NCBI GenBank assembly: GCA_017483605.1
Contig: JAFUWG010000001.1
Span: 25,541-89,540, forward strand
From: Bacteroidaceae bacterium
GTDB lineage: Bacteria > Bacteroidota > Bacteroidia > Bacteroidales > Bacteroidaceae
DNA length: 64,000 nt
Direction of reading: 5' to 3'
The notes below the pieces were generated by a model. The model searched no databases. It was not told where the DNA came from and was given only the letters and a program-made list of their open reading frames with translations. A program made the translations under genes and the position numbers. The first letter of the stretch is position 1; the number at the start of each line of letters is the position of its first letter. Positions 26,296-36,652 of this stretch are shown piece by piece.

Positions 26296-27018
26296 ATGAA
26301 TATAGCAGTAGTCATCGCGGGTGGTTCTGGCCACCGCATGGGACAAGATATTCCCAAGCAGTTTATCAATGTGTATGACAAGCCTGTCATTATTTACACA
26401 TTGGAGGGTTTTCAGCGTCATCCTCAAGTGGACGCCATAGAGGTGGTGTGCATTGACGGATGGCATGACGTTTTGTGGGCATACGCTCACCAGTTCAATA
26501 TTACAAAACTGAAGTGGGTTGTCAGCGGAGGCAATACAGGACAGGAAAGTATCCGCAACGGTGTGTTTAATTTGGAAGGAAAGGTTGCGGATGATGACGT
26601 GGTTATTATCCATGATGGCATACGTCCGCTGGTGGATGAGTCGGTGTTGACTGACGTGATATTGAAAGCACAGAAATATGGAAATGCCGTCACGTCACTT
26701 CCTTATAATGAACAGATTTTTGTGGTCAATACGGAAGATGAAAGCACGACCAAGCAATATATTCCTCGTGAGACGCTCCGTAGAGTCTCGACACCACAGG
26801 CGTATAAATTCGGGAGATTGGATTGGGCGTACCATGAAGCCTATGAGAAAGAAATCGGCATCTATGGCTCTGCCTATACGAATACGATGATGGTGGAACT
26901 GGGTGAGACGCTGCATTTTGCGGCCGGTTCTGACAAGAACATCAAGTTAACTACAAAGGATGATTTGGAGATGTTCAAGGGGTATTTGAAAAAGGATAAA
27001 GACAATTGGCTGAAATAA
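26296..27018 (+). CDS. IspD/TarI-like cytidylyltransferase
   Basis: A 240-residue CTP-dependent transferase. The glycine-rich loop VIAGGSGHRMG is followed by PKQF, and later HDGIRPLV, as in IspD and TarI. Both make CDP-alditols: CDP-methylerythritol for isoprenoids or CDP-ribitol for wall and capsule polymers. Its place inside a capsule cluster, directly before an SDR and a LicD protein, points to CDP-ribitol or a similar CDP-polyol rather than the isoprenoid pathway. That is inference. Its stop overlaps the next start as TAATG. Confidence 0.85.
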   Translation: MNIAVVIAGGSGHRMGQDIPKQFINVYDKPVIIYTLEGFQRHPQVDAIEVVCIDGWHDVLWAYAHQFNITKLKWVVSGGNTGQESIRNGVFNLEGKVADDDVVIIHDGIRPLVDESVLTDVILKAQKYGNAVTSLPYNEQIFVVNTEDESTTKQYIPRETLRRVSTPQAYKFGRLDWAYHEAYEKEIGIYGSAYTNTMMVELGETLHFAAGSDKNIKLTTKDDLEMFKGYLKKDKDNWLK

Positions 27019-28076
27019 TGAAAATAATAGAAAACGATTTATATCAGGAGGACATTCGGAATGTTGCAGGGCTGCCTCTCCCCTGGGAGAAGTTGAGAAA
27101 CGGTTCTTTGTTGGTTTCTGGAGCCACAGGATTTATGGGGAGTTTCCTCGTGGATGTCATTATGTACCAAAATCAAGAGAACGGCCTGAATTGTAAAGTG
27201 TATGCTCTTGGCCGTAATAAGGATAAGGCTAAGGCTCGATTTGGGTATTGTTATGATTCGCCTTTGTTTCAGTTTATCCCATACGATATTAATCTTCCAT
27301 TTGAAAGAGAAGACATTGGGCGTGTGGATTATGTGCTGCATTTGGCGAGTAACACTCATCCGGTGGCATACGCTACGGATCCTATCGGGACAATAACGAC
27401 CAATATCATCGGTACACAAAACATGTTGGAGTTCGCTCATAAACATCATACGATACGCTGTGCTTTTGCCTCGTCCAATGAAATATATGGGGAGAACAGA
27501 GGAGATGTGGAGAAATTTGATGAAACATATTGTGGTTATATTGATTGTAACACAATGCGGGCGGGATACCCGGAAAGCAAACGGTGTGGGGAGGCTTTAT
27601 GCCAAGCCTACATCAAGCAAAAGGAGATGGATATTGTCATTCCTCGCTTGACTCGCTCGTATGGGCCGACCATGCTGACAAGTGATACGAAGGCGATATC
27701 GCAGTTTATCCGTAAGGCAATCAATGGGGAGAATATCGTGCTAAAGAGTGACGGGACTCAATACTATTCCTATACATACGTGGCAGATGCGGTATCTGGT
27801 TTATTGTATGTCCTCTTGATGGGAAAGAAGGGGGAAGCGTATAACATTGCGGATGATGCATCGGACATCATGCTGAAGGATTTGGCACATATTATTGCGA
27901 CATCAGTAGGTAAAGAGGTCGTGTTTGAAATCCCAGACAGTGTGGAGTCTGCGGGATATAGCAAGGCGACAAAAGCGAGGTTGAAAAGTGAAAAGTTGCA
28001 GTCTTTGGGATGGAAAGCGGTGTACAATATAGAAGAAGGAATAAAGAGAACGATTAGTATTTTGCAAGAAAGATGA
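27018..28076 (+). CDS. NAD-dependent epimerase/dehydratase paired with the cytidylyltransferase
   Basis: A 352-residue extended SDR with the NAD-binding motif SGATGFMGSF near residue 35 and the catalytic YPESK near 190. The N-terminal ~30 residues before the Rossmann fold are an extension not seen in the other three SDR proteins here. It lies between the IspD-like and LicD genes with overlaps on both sides (TAATG, then ATGA), so the three are probably co-translated. It may reduce the keto-pentose phosphate or CDP-sugar that the pair uses. The exact reaction is not readable. The start at 27018 was chosen for the overlap. Confidence 0.85.
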   Translation: MKIIENDLYQEDIRNVAGLPLPWEKLRNGSLLVSGATGFMGSFLVDVIMYQNQENGLNCKVYALGRNKDKAKARFGYCYDSPLFQFIPYDINLPFEREDIGRVDYVLHLASNTHPVAYATDPIGTITTNIIGTQNMLEFAHKHHTIRCAFASSNEIYGENRGDVEKFDETYCGYIDCNTMRAGYPESKRCGEALCQAYIKQKEMDIVIPRLTRSYGPTMLTSDTKAISQFIRKAINGENIVLKSDGTQYYSYTYVADAVSGLLYVLLMGKKGEAYNIADDASDIMLKDLAHIIATSVGKEVVFEIPDSVESAGYSKATKARLKSEKLQSLGWKAVYNIEEGIKRTISILQER

Positions 28077-28900
28077 AAGAGAAATATGAGCATCTGAACG
28101 AGTTGCAACGTGCAGGTCTAAATATATTGAAGGAAATCATAAAGATTTGTGACAGGCATAATCTTAAGTATTATATTTATGGTGGTACACTTTTAGGAGC
28201 GATACGCCATAAGGGATTTATACCTTGGGATGATGACGTGGATATTGCCATGCCACGTAAAGACTTTGAGAGGCTAAAGCAATATCAAGAGGAATTTCCT
28301 GACTATATGTTCTTGGATACGATACAAAGGGAAGGACATCAATGGACTGCGGCACATGTGGTCGACAAAAGATTGAAATTGGAAGTTGGCAAAGGACAGA
28401 AACACGCCGAAATGTTTGTTTGGGTTGATATTTTGATTATAGATGGAGCTCCTAATCCTAAAACGCTCAAATTCAGACTGTTTGGTGTAATATATTTGAC
28501 GGCACGATTATTATACAAGTTCTCAAATTTCAGTAATGAGGTGGATTTGGAAAAAGAGCGTTCTGGAATAGAATCCCTTTTCATTAAGTTTGCGAAATTC
28601 ACTCATGTAGAAAGAATTGTCAGCCAACATAAAGCCGGGTGTTTTTTTGATTGGATTTGTCGCAGGTACGATTTGGATAAATGCGAATATGGTGCTACGT
28701 TAGGAGGCCCGCAGAAGATGGAGGAAACACAACCCAAATCATGGTTCGGAGAAGGGCGTGAGTTGTTGTTCGAGGATATTAAGGTTAATGGAATGGCTGG
28801 TACAGAAAACTTCCTCGTCAAATTCTATGGTCCGAACTATATGACCCCGCCTCCAGTAGACAAGAGAAATCAACACAATGTGAAGATTGTTCAAGCATAA
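28073..28900 (+). CDS. LicD-family phosphotransferase
   Basis: A 275-residue LicD protein with the family signature GGTLLGAIRHKGFIPWDDD near residues 40-60 (nucleotidyltransferase fold with the DDD metal site) and a conserved PKSWFGEGRE segment near the C-terminus. LicD enzymes, and their human relatives fukutin and FKRP, move a phospho-alcohol from a CDP carrier onto a sugar. The neighbouring IspD-like gene could provide a CDP-alditol, making this a phosphoalditol transferase. Choline is the other known substrate, but no choline genes are near. Confidence 0.92.
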   Translation: MKEKYEHLNELQRAGLNILKEIIKICDRHNLKYYIYGGTLLGAIRHKGFIPWDDDVDIAMPRKDFERLKQYQEEFPDYMFLDTIQREGHQWTAAHVVDKRLKLEVGKGQKHAEMFVWVDILIIDGAPNPKTLKFRLFGVIYLTARLLYKFSNFSNEVDLEKERSGIESLFIKFAKFTHVERIVSQHKAGCFFDWICRRYDLDKCEYGATLGGPQKMEETQPKSWFGEGRELLFEDIKVNGMAGTENFLVKFYGPNYMTPPPVDKRNQHNVKIVQA

Positions 28901-28932
28901 TGAGAATTGTGCAACTCAATTAAATCTTTATT

Positions 28933-29766
28933 ATGTCAGAAAATCGACTGAGTGTTTCTATCGTCACATACAATACAGATACAGCAGAACTGAGGACTTG
29001 CCTTCTGTCACTTCATGCGAAAAAAGTGGGGTGGGTATATGTTATAGACAACTCACGGAAGGAGTATCTTGCTGATTTCTGCCAAGAGTTTGAAAATGTA
29101 GAATATATTCCGAGTGAAAATGTCGGCTATGGAGCGGCACATAATGTCGCAATCCGAAAAGCAATACAAAGTAAAAAGAGTAAATACCATTTGGTCCTAA
29201 ATAGCGATGTGTATTTCGAACCTGTGATTTTGGACCAATTGATTGCTTATATGGACGGGCATGAGGATACAGCACAAATACAGCCTTATATTGTTTATCC
29301 GAATGGGGATTTGCAGTATACAGTGAGGCTACTTCCTTCCCCTGCTAATCTCATTTTTAGAAGATTCCTTCCCCGCAAAGTAGGCAAAAAAATGGATGAA
29401 CGCTATACCTTGAAGTTTTGGGACCATAAGACACCTGCCAATGTTGCTTATCATCAAGGTTCATTTATGTTTTTCAGGATAGAGGCATTCAAAAAGGTGG
29501 GTCTTTTTGACGAGCGTTTCTTCATGTACCCAGAGGACATTGATATCACAAGGCGGATGCATAAGTATTACAAGACGTTATACTGGCCAGAGGTTTCTAT
29601 CGTCCATGCTCATCGTGCCGCTTCCTACAAAAATAAAAAAATGTTGAAAATCCATATGGTGAACATGATTAAATATTTCAACAAATGGGGATGGATATTC
29701 GATAAGGAACGTAAAGAGTGGAACAAGCAGTTGTTGGAAGAATTAGGCTATCAAAAGAATATATGA
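28933..29766 (+). CDS. Glycosyltransferase, GT2 family (rhamnosyltransferase-like)
   Basis: A 277-residue GT2 protein with SVSIVTYNTD at the N-terminus, NVGYGAAHN, the metal-binding LNSDVYF and DERFFMYPEDIDITRR near residue 200, as in WbbL-type rhamnosyltransferases. It probably adds a deoxy-hexose such as rhamnose to the repeat unit. No rhamnose synthesis genes (rmlABCD) are in the window. Its stop overlaps the next start as ATGA. Confidence 0.9.
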   Translation: MSENRLSVSIVTYNTDTAELRTCLLSLHAKKVGWVYVIDNSRKEYLADFCQEFENVEYIPSENVGYGAAHNVAIRKAIQSKKSKYHLVLNSDVYFEPVILDQLIAYMDGHEDTAQIQPYIVYPNGDLQYTVRLLPSPANLIFRRFLPRKVGKKMDERYTLKFWDHKTPANVAYHQGSFMFFRIEAFKKVGLFDERFFMYPEDIDITRRMHKYYKTLYWPEVSIVHAHRAASYKNKKMLKIHMVNMIKYFNKWGWIFDKERKEWNKQLLEELGYQKNI

Positions 29767-30776
29767 ATTACATCATTACTGGCGGGACAGGCTTCATCGG
29801 GACGCATCTGACAAATCTTATAAAGGAAGTGCATCCAGATGCCAAGGTGTGGAATCTGGATATTGTCACGCCGGGGACACCGAACCCCGCTGTGAAGAAT
29901 TATAAACCAGCAGTGAAGGAGGGAGAAGCGTTAAGTTCGACCTTTGTGCATTGCGATGTCCGACAGCCAATCGGTGAACTTCCGTTTACTCCGACGTCAG
30001 AGGATGTCATCTTCAACTTTGCGGCGGTGCATCGTACCCCGGGACATCCCGACCATGCGTATTTTGAGACGAACATTCGTGGGGCGGAGAACGTGTGTGC
30101 CTTTGCGGAAAAGTATGGCATCAAGAACATCGTGTTCACTTCTTCCATCGCTCCATACGGTGCGGCGGAGGAACTGAAGGAGGAGACGACCTTGCCCACG
30201 CCAAACACTCCCTACGGCATCTCGAAACTGGTGGCGGAGAAGATTCACCAGATATGGCAGAAGAGTGGAGAGAATCGAAAACTGACGATTGTTCGTCCTG
30301 GCGTGGTGTTCGGAAAGGGAGAGAACGGCAACTTCACGCGTCTGTACTGGGGCATCCGCAAGCATACGTTCGCCTATCCTGGCCGGAAGGACACGATTAA
30401 GGCTTGCGTGTATGTGAAAGAATTGGCACGGTTCATCCTCTGGAACGTTGAAGAAAGGACTTCACCGTTCGAGGTGTATAACTGCACGTTCGAGCCTGCA
30501 TACACCATCGAGCAGATTGTGCAGACGATGAAGAAGGTGACGGGGCTGCATCAGGCGGTGCCATACGTGCCGAATGCGGTCATCATGCCCGCTGCTGTAG
30601 GGGCACAGATAATGGGCAGTCCTATGGGCATCTGTCCTGCACGTGTGAAGAAGTTGCAAATCTCCACCAATATCTGTGGCAAGAAGATGAAGGAGAGTGG
30701 CTATCGGTTCAAGTGGACTTTTGAGGAAGCGATTGAGGACTGGTTTGAGGATAATAGGAAATTGTATCTGCAATAG
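29763..30776 (+). CDS. NAD-dependent epimerase/dehydratase (extended SDR)
   Basis: A 337-residue extended SDR with GGTGFIGTH at residues 6-14, SSIAPYG and the catalytic YGISK near 150. From here the base composition rises back to that of the flanks, so this gene and the next may belong to an older part of the locus. The start at 29763 overlaps the preceding stop as ATGA and opens directly with the Rossmann strand. Confidence 0.88.
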   Translation: MNYIITGGTGFIGTHLTNLIKEVHPDAKVWNLDIVTPGTPNPAVKNYKPAVKEGEALSSTFVHCDVRQPIGELPFTPTSEDVIFNFAAVHRTPGHPDHAYFETNIRGAENVCAFAEKYGIKNIVFTSSIAPYGAAEELKEETTLPTPNTPYGISKLVAEKIHQIWQKSGENRKLTIVRPGVVFGKGENGNFTRLYWGIRKHTFAYPGRKDTIKACVYVKELARFILWNVEERTSPFEVYNCTFEPAYTIEQIVQTMKKVTGLHQAVPYVPNAVIMPAAVGAQIMGSPMGICPARVKKLQISTNICGKKMKESGYRFKWTFEEAIEDWFEDNRKLYLQ

Positions 30777-31892
30777 ATGGTATCAAGAATGGAGGTGAAG
30801 CCTTATTGGGAATTCATACGCTTCTGCATAGATGCTCAACAGCCAGTTCCTGAATCCATAGAGAAGATGGATTGGGAAAAATTGTTCCTGTTCATGAAGC
30901 AGCAGGCGTTGACGGGTGTTGGCTTTCAAGGCATAGAGCGGCTGAAAGAAAACCATGTGGATGTGCCAAGGACTCTTTTGCTAAAGTGGTATGCCCTGAG
31001 CGAGAAAATCAAAGCCCGCAACATATACATGGACAAGTGCTGTGTAGAACTTGTAGGGCTTTTAGCCAAAGATGGTTTCAAGAGTTGTGTCCTGAAAGGG
31101 CAGGGCAATACGCTTTTCTACCCAGCCCCTTATGTGCGGTCATCTGGCGATATAGACATCTTTGTCATGAGCGATGAGGGGATGGGCATCAAAGAGCGTC
31201 GAAAAGCAGTTCTGCGATACGTGAGAAAACGTTTTCCGCAGACAAGGGTGCGTTACCAGCACATCGATTTTCCCGTCTTTAAGGATGTCGAAGTGGAAAT
31301 GCACTTTATCCCGACAGCAAAGAATAATCCCGTTTACAATTATCGCATTCAGCAATGGGTGGAGAAACAGATGCCTCGACAATGTGCCAACGTCGTTGAA
31401 TTGCCAGATGGCATGGGGCGTATTTCTGTACCAACGGATGAATTCAACCTCGTTTATCAGATGTCACACATGATGCACCATTTCTTTGATGAGGGCATCG
31501 GACTGAGGCAGATGATGGATTACTATTATCTTTTGCGAAAAGCAAACGATGAATTGATAATGGATAATGGACCATTGAGAATGACCTTAAAGTATCTGAA
31601 CCTTTATCAGTTTGCAGGTGCCGTGATGTATGTGATGCGGGAGGTGTTTGGGCTGGAAGAGAAGATGATGATTGTGCCTGTTGATGAGAGGCGGGGAAAG
31701 ACGTTGATGGATGAGATATTGAAGGGTGGAAACTTTGGAAAGCATTCAGGATTGACACAGCATAGCACAGGTGTGAAGTATTTTCTGAAGATACGGCGTA
31801 ATATGCGGTTTGTGCGTGAATATCCAGCGGAGGCATTGTGTGAGCCGTGGTTCCGAACATGGCATTTCTTTTGGCGATTGTGGAATAAGTGA
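30777..31892 (+). CDS. Nucleotidyltransferase family protein (NTP_transf_5 type)
   Basis: A 371-residue protein with a nucleotidyltransferase core: LKGQGNTLFYP, then SSGDIDIFV with the paired acidic metal residues, and VEMHF as the third strand. This matches the uncharacterised nucleotidyltransferase family often found at the ends of capsule and antibiotic clusters. Role unknown; it may modify a sugar or a protein of the pathway. It follows the previous stop directly, and the start may be the second Met at 30789. Confidence 0.8.
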   Translation: MVSRMEVKPYWEFIRFCIDAQQPVPESIEKMDWEKLFLFMKQQALTGVGFQGIERLKENHVDVPRTLLLKWYALSEKIKARNIYMDKCCVELVGLLAKDGFKSCVLKGQGNTLFYPAPYVRSSGDIDIFVMSDEGMGIKERRKAVLRYVRKRFPQTRVRYQHIDFPVFKDVEVEMHFIPTAKNNPVYNYRIQQWVEKQMPRQCANVVELPDGMGRISVPTDEFNLVYQMSHMMHHFFDEGIGLRQMMDYYYLLRKANDELIMDNGPLRMTLKYLNLYQFAGAVMYVMREVFGLEEKMMIVPVDERRGKTLMDEILKGGNFGKHSGLTQHSTGVKYFLKIRRNMRFVREYPAEALCEPWFRTWHFFWRLWNK

Positions 31893-31940
31893 AAGAAGTA
31901 GTGCCAAGATAGTTTCTTGACATTATATTAAAAAGATAAA

Positions 31941-31969
31941 GGAGCCAGCCCTAAAAAAGGGTTGGCTCC
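31941..31969 (-). terminator. Terminator between converging capsule and ATPase genes
   Basis: GGAGCCAGCCCT (31941-31952) pairs with AGGGTTGGCTCC (31958-31969) with one G-U pair. On the minus strand the stem is followed by a T-rich stretch (TTTATCTTTTTAATA), so it ends the ATPase transcript. It may also stop the capsule operon coming the other way. Confidence 0.75.
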
Positions 31970-32014
31970 TTCGGTCTCAGCATGAAAACTCTCATAAAGG
32001 AGTACATCCAGATT

Positions 32015-33325
32015 CTACATGTCTTGCATGGATAGCCCGATAAGATTCACTTTATAGCCACGGAGATTTTTCTTGATGTGCTCATATTTGGCTTCAAGTG
32101 CTTGAATGTTAATTTTGTTGGGATTACGCTTTACCTCGGCAATGGTTGCCTGATGGTCAAGTCGTTCCAGGGCAATCAGGTCAATTTCGTTCTCTCCCTG
32201 ATTGTCCCACCAATGAGAGACTTCGGTGACACGGTCTCTCTCCCCATATAGTTGGCGGAAGTATTTCTCCAGAACAAAACCGCTGAATTGGGTGTATTCG
32301 CTGAGAATGCTTTCTTCCAGCAAGTCGAATTTGCCCAGTTCCACAAGCGTTCGATTTTTCTCAAAGAAGCGGAACCAGAACATCAGGAAGCAATCGTCAA
32401 TGTAAAACCTGACCCCTTGGCTGTTGGGTTTTGCCCACATGGGACGACGTTTCTTGATGAGCGAGTATTCTGATTCCAGCGTGTCCAGATAACGACCGCA
32501 ATTCTTTTCAATGATGCTGTCGATCTCTGCTTGACTCGTCATGCCAGAGGCAATGAGTTGAAGGATGCTGTAATAAATCTGAAACTTGCGTCCAAACTCT
32601 CCGACAAGCAGTTCTGTGCCTTCCTCAATGAAAATGCTGGAAGGGCGGCAGACATGATGAAGAATGTCGTGCCATGTTTTGCAGCCGTCGTCCATCAACT
32701 GGGCAACATATTTTGCCACTCCGCCAGTGACGGCATATAGCATCAAGAGGTCTTCGGGTGTGTATTCGGCATGATAATCGTGTAGAATCTGTTTCAAGAC
32801 AGAAGTGGAGAAGGGCTTGAGGTCAATGCGGGCTGTCTTTCGCCCGAATAGAGGCTCTTTCCTGTCCTCGAAGATTTTCTTCATCATGTTGTAGATGCTG
32901 CCGCAAGCGATGAGGTGGATGTGGGCTTCCGCCTGATGTCTGTCCCACACTTCCTGAATGTCGCTGATAATGCCATCGCCTATCTCTTCCAGACGTTGGA
33001 ATTCGTCAATGATCACGGTGACCTTCTCTTGCTTGCTATATGCCAAAATCTCTTCCAGCAATGCGGGGAAAGAGGAAACTTGGCCATGGATTTTTAAGCC
33101 GAGCACTTCCATTGTCTGCTTTTGGAACTCCGTACACTGAATCTGCTCCGCTTTCTTTCCGATGAAGAAATAGAGGTATTTTCGGCCTTGTAGTGCATGG
33201 GTCATCAGCGTGGTCTTTCCTGTGCGACGCCGCCCCATGAGAACTGTGAATTGAGCCGTTGAAAAGGATAAATCGTCGAGCCTTTGTAACTCTGAAATCT
33301 CTTCCTCTCTATCGTAAAACTTCAT
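32015..33325 (-). CDS. AAA ATPase with C-terminal nuclease-like domain (ATPase_2/DUF234 type)
   Basis: A 436-residue ATPase. The P-loop is GRRRTGKTT near residue 31, Walker B is VIIDEFQRL, and an arginine-rich sensor region follows. A winged-helix segment lies near 250-300. The C-terminal ~110 residues (NEIDLIALE, then TIAEVKRNPNKI) match the DUF234 domain, with the Asp and Glu-x-Lys pattern of PD-(D/E)XK nucleases. These proteins are abundant in Bacteroidales and archaea with no settled function; a mobile or defence link has been suggested. The start at 33325 was chosen because the promoter at 33364 lies just upstream of it. Confidence 0.85.
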   Translation of the reverse strand: MKFYDREEEISELQRLDDLSFSTAQFTVLMGRRRTGKTTLMTHALQGRKYLYFFIGKKAEQIQCTEFQKQTMEVLGLKIHGQVSSFPALLEEILAYSKQEKVTVIIDEFQRLEEIGDGIISDIQEVWDRHQAEAHIHLIACGSIYNMMKKIFEDRKEPLFGRKTARIDLKPFSTSVLKQILHDYHAEYTPEDLLMLYAVTGGVAKYVAQLMDDGCKTWHDILHHVCRPSSIFIEEGTELLVGEFGRKFQIYYSILQLIASGMTSQAEIDSIIEKNCGRYLDTLESEYSLIKKRRPMWAKPNSQGVRFYIDDCFLMFWFRFFEKNRTLVELGKFDLLEESILSEYTQFSGFVLEKYFRQLYGERDRVTEVSHWWDNQGENEIDLIALERLDHQATIAEVKRNPNKINIQALEAKYEHIKKNLRGYKVNLIGLSMQDM

Positions 33326-33363
33326 TTTTACAAATTTGTAAATTACAAAACATTTAATTTGCG

Positions 33364-33395
33364 GCAAAGATACAATTTTTCAAACATAAAACAAA
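33364..33395 (-). promoter_or_regulatory. Promoter of the ATPase gene
   Basis: On the minus strand TTTG (33395-33392) is followed after 19 bases by TATCTTTGC (33372-33364), a full consensus match, 39 bases upstream of the ATG at 33325. Confidence 0.8.
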
Positions 33396-33523
33396 GACTC
33401 GGCTCGTTTTTTTACAGGTTGGGCATCTTTTTCATTACGACAAGAGAATCTTTCTTCTTTCATCGCTCTATGCGGATTCGGAATCTGACTCTAAATTGTA
33501 TGAACATTCTTAGATTTAAAGTG

Positions 33524-33562
33524 AGAGGTCCCCGAATCCAAGTTCAGGATTCGGGGACCTCT
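33524..33562 (-). terminator. Terminator of the tRNA operon
   Basis: A perfect 16-bp stem (33524-33539 with 33547-33562) around a 7-base loop, immediately past the 3' end of tRNA-Leu. The T-run is on the plus-strand side, yet no plus-strand gene precedes it, so its use for the minus-strand tRNAs is inferred from position. Confidence 0.7.
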
Positions 33563-33570
33563 TGCTTTTT

Positions 33571-33657
33571 TGGTACCGGAAGCGGGGCTCGAACCCGCAC
33601 GGGCGCAATGCCCAAGGGATTTTAAGTCCCTCGTGTCTACCATTCCACCATTCCGGC
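33571..33657 (-). tRNA. tRNA-Leu (UAA)
   Basis: Read on the minus strand. The acceptor stem GCCGGAA pairs with TTCCGGT (one G-U pair at the end), the anticodon loop CTTAAAA gives anticodon UAA, a long variable arm typical of leucine tRNAs follows, and the T-loop is TTCGAGC. The 3' CCA is encoded (33573-33571). Confidence 0.95.
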
Positions 33658-33731
33658 ACGGTAGGGTTGTTCAAAAAAAGAAGTTCTGTGGGGAACTTCT
33701 TCGTCTCTTGGGAACTTCTTTTTCTGCTTAG

Positions 33732-33804
33732 TTGCGGGGGCAGGACTCGAACATGCGACCTCCAGGTTATGAGCCTGGCGAGCTACCAACTGCTCCACCC
33801 CGCG
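33732..33804 (-). tRNA. tRNA-Met (CAU), initiator type
   Basis: Read on the minus strand. The first base C faces A at position 72, the unpaired end that marks bacterial initiator tRNAs. The anticodon loop CTCATAA gives CAU. The anticodon stem is CCAGG/CCTGG, so two of the usual three G-C pairs are kept and the third is A-U. The T-stem has one U-C mismatch. No CCA is encoded. It is the first tRNA of a two-tRNA operon with tRNA-Leu. Confidence 0.9.
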
Positions 33805-33856
33805 ATATGATTTCTGCAATCAGATAGAACCTCTGTCGGTTTTTTCAATTGCGAGT

Positions 33857-33889
33857 GCAAAGGTAGTGCTTTTTCGGAAGATAGCCAAA
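33857..33889 (-). promoter_or_regulatory. Promoter of the tRNA-fMet/tRNA-Leu operon
   Basis: On the minus strand TTTG (33889-33886), 20 bases, then TACCTTTGC (33865-33857), about 50 bases upstream of the tRNA-fMet 5' end. Confidence 0.8.
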
Positions 33890-33979
33890 CTTTTTGTAGA
33901 TTTTTTATGAAAAAATTGTGGGTGTGGGGATTTTTTCTTTACTTTGTGGCGAAATTCACCTAAATCCGTACCTGTCCTG

Positions 33980-34588
33980 ATGAATGCTTCCCTGAAACGT
34001 ATCTTTTTAATGTTCCTCTGTATCATGGCTGTTTCGGCGTGGTGTCGAGGTCAAGAATTGCGTTCGTCGCAGAATCCTGCCTATCCTGTTCATTGGGGGG
34101 TAGGGAGTGGCTTGCACTCTTCTACAGAACCAACAACGTGGATTGGAGGGCAGAGTATGACGCAACTGCATGACCAGCGTAGCGAAGGGCAGGCTTTGAA
34201 AGAGCCGATGATTCCATACGAGAATCTGGAGGCCAAGAAGAAGGCGGAAGCGGCTGCGGAGGCAAGAGGCGTGTCGGAGTCTTTGCCAATGGGCACTTTC
34301 TACGAGGCTGGCATTGCTTCCTATTATTCAGCACGGACACATGGCAAGATGATGGCTTCGGGCGAACGGTACGACCGTGAAGGCTTGTTCTGTGCTCACA
34401 AGACCCTGCCTTTTGGCACGAAAATTCGTGTGGTGAACAAGAAGAATGGCAAGGATGTTATTGTGGTGGTGAAAGACCGTGGACCTTTTGGCAAGGGGCG
34501 TGTGGTGGACCTCAGCAACAAGGCTGCCGCTGAGATTGGGATGCTCAGTGCCGGCGTTGTTCCATGCGAGTTGTGGATTGTGGAATAG
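33980..34588 (+). CDS. RlpA-like exported protein (double-psi beta-barrel)
   Basis: A 202-residue exported protein. A signal peptide covers about residues 1-24. The last ~95 residues are a double-psi beta-barrel of the RlpA kind (GIASYYSARTHGKMMASGE, LPFGTKIRVVN, VVKDRGPFGKGRVVDLS), a fold that in RlpA cleaves denuded glycan strands of the cell wall. Residues ~25-100 are low-complexity and probably a flexible linker. No SPOR domain is present. The ATG at 33980 is chosen because it begins the signal peptide. Confidence 0.88.
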   Translation: MNASLKRIFLMFLCIMAVSAWCRGQELRSSQNPAYPVHWGVGSGLHSSTEPTTWIGGQSMTQLHDQRSEGQALKEPMIPYENLEAKKKAEAAAEARGVSESLPMGTFYEAGIASYYSARTHGKMMASGERYDREGLFCAHKTLPFGTKIRVVNKKNGKDVIVVVKDRGPFGKGRVVDLSNKAAAEIGMLSAGVVPCELWIVE

Positions 34589-34603
34589 TTGAGTGATGGT
34601 CAA

Positions 34604-36638
<2,035 letters not shown>

Positions 36639-36652
<14 letters not shown>

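Noticed and set aside
26296-27018. Isoprenoid-pathway ispD
   Set aside because: It is not excluded by sequence, but overlapping coupling to an SDR and LicD inside a capsule operon makes a CDP-alditol role more likely.
32015-33325. Transposase or plasmid partition ATPase
   Set aside because: The P-loop plus DUF234-like nuclease end fits the ATPase_2 family and lacks the motifs of IS21 helper or ParA proteins.
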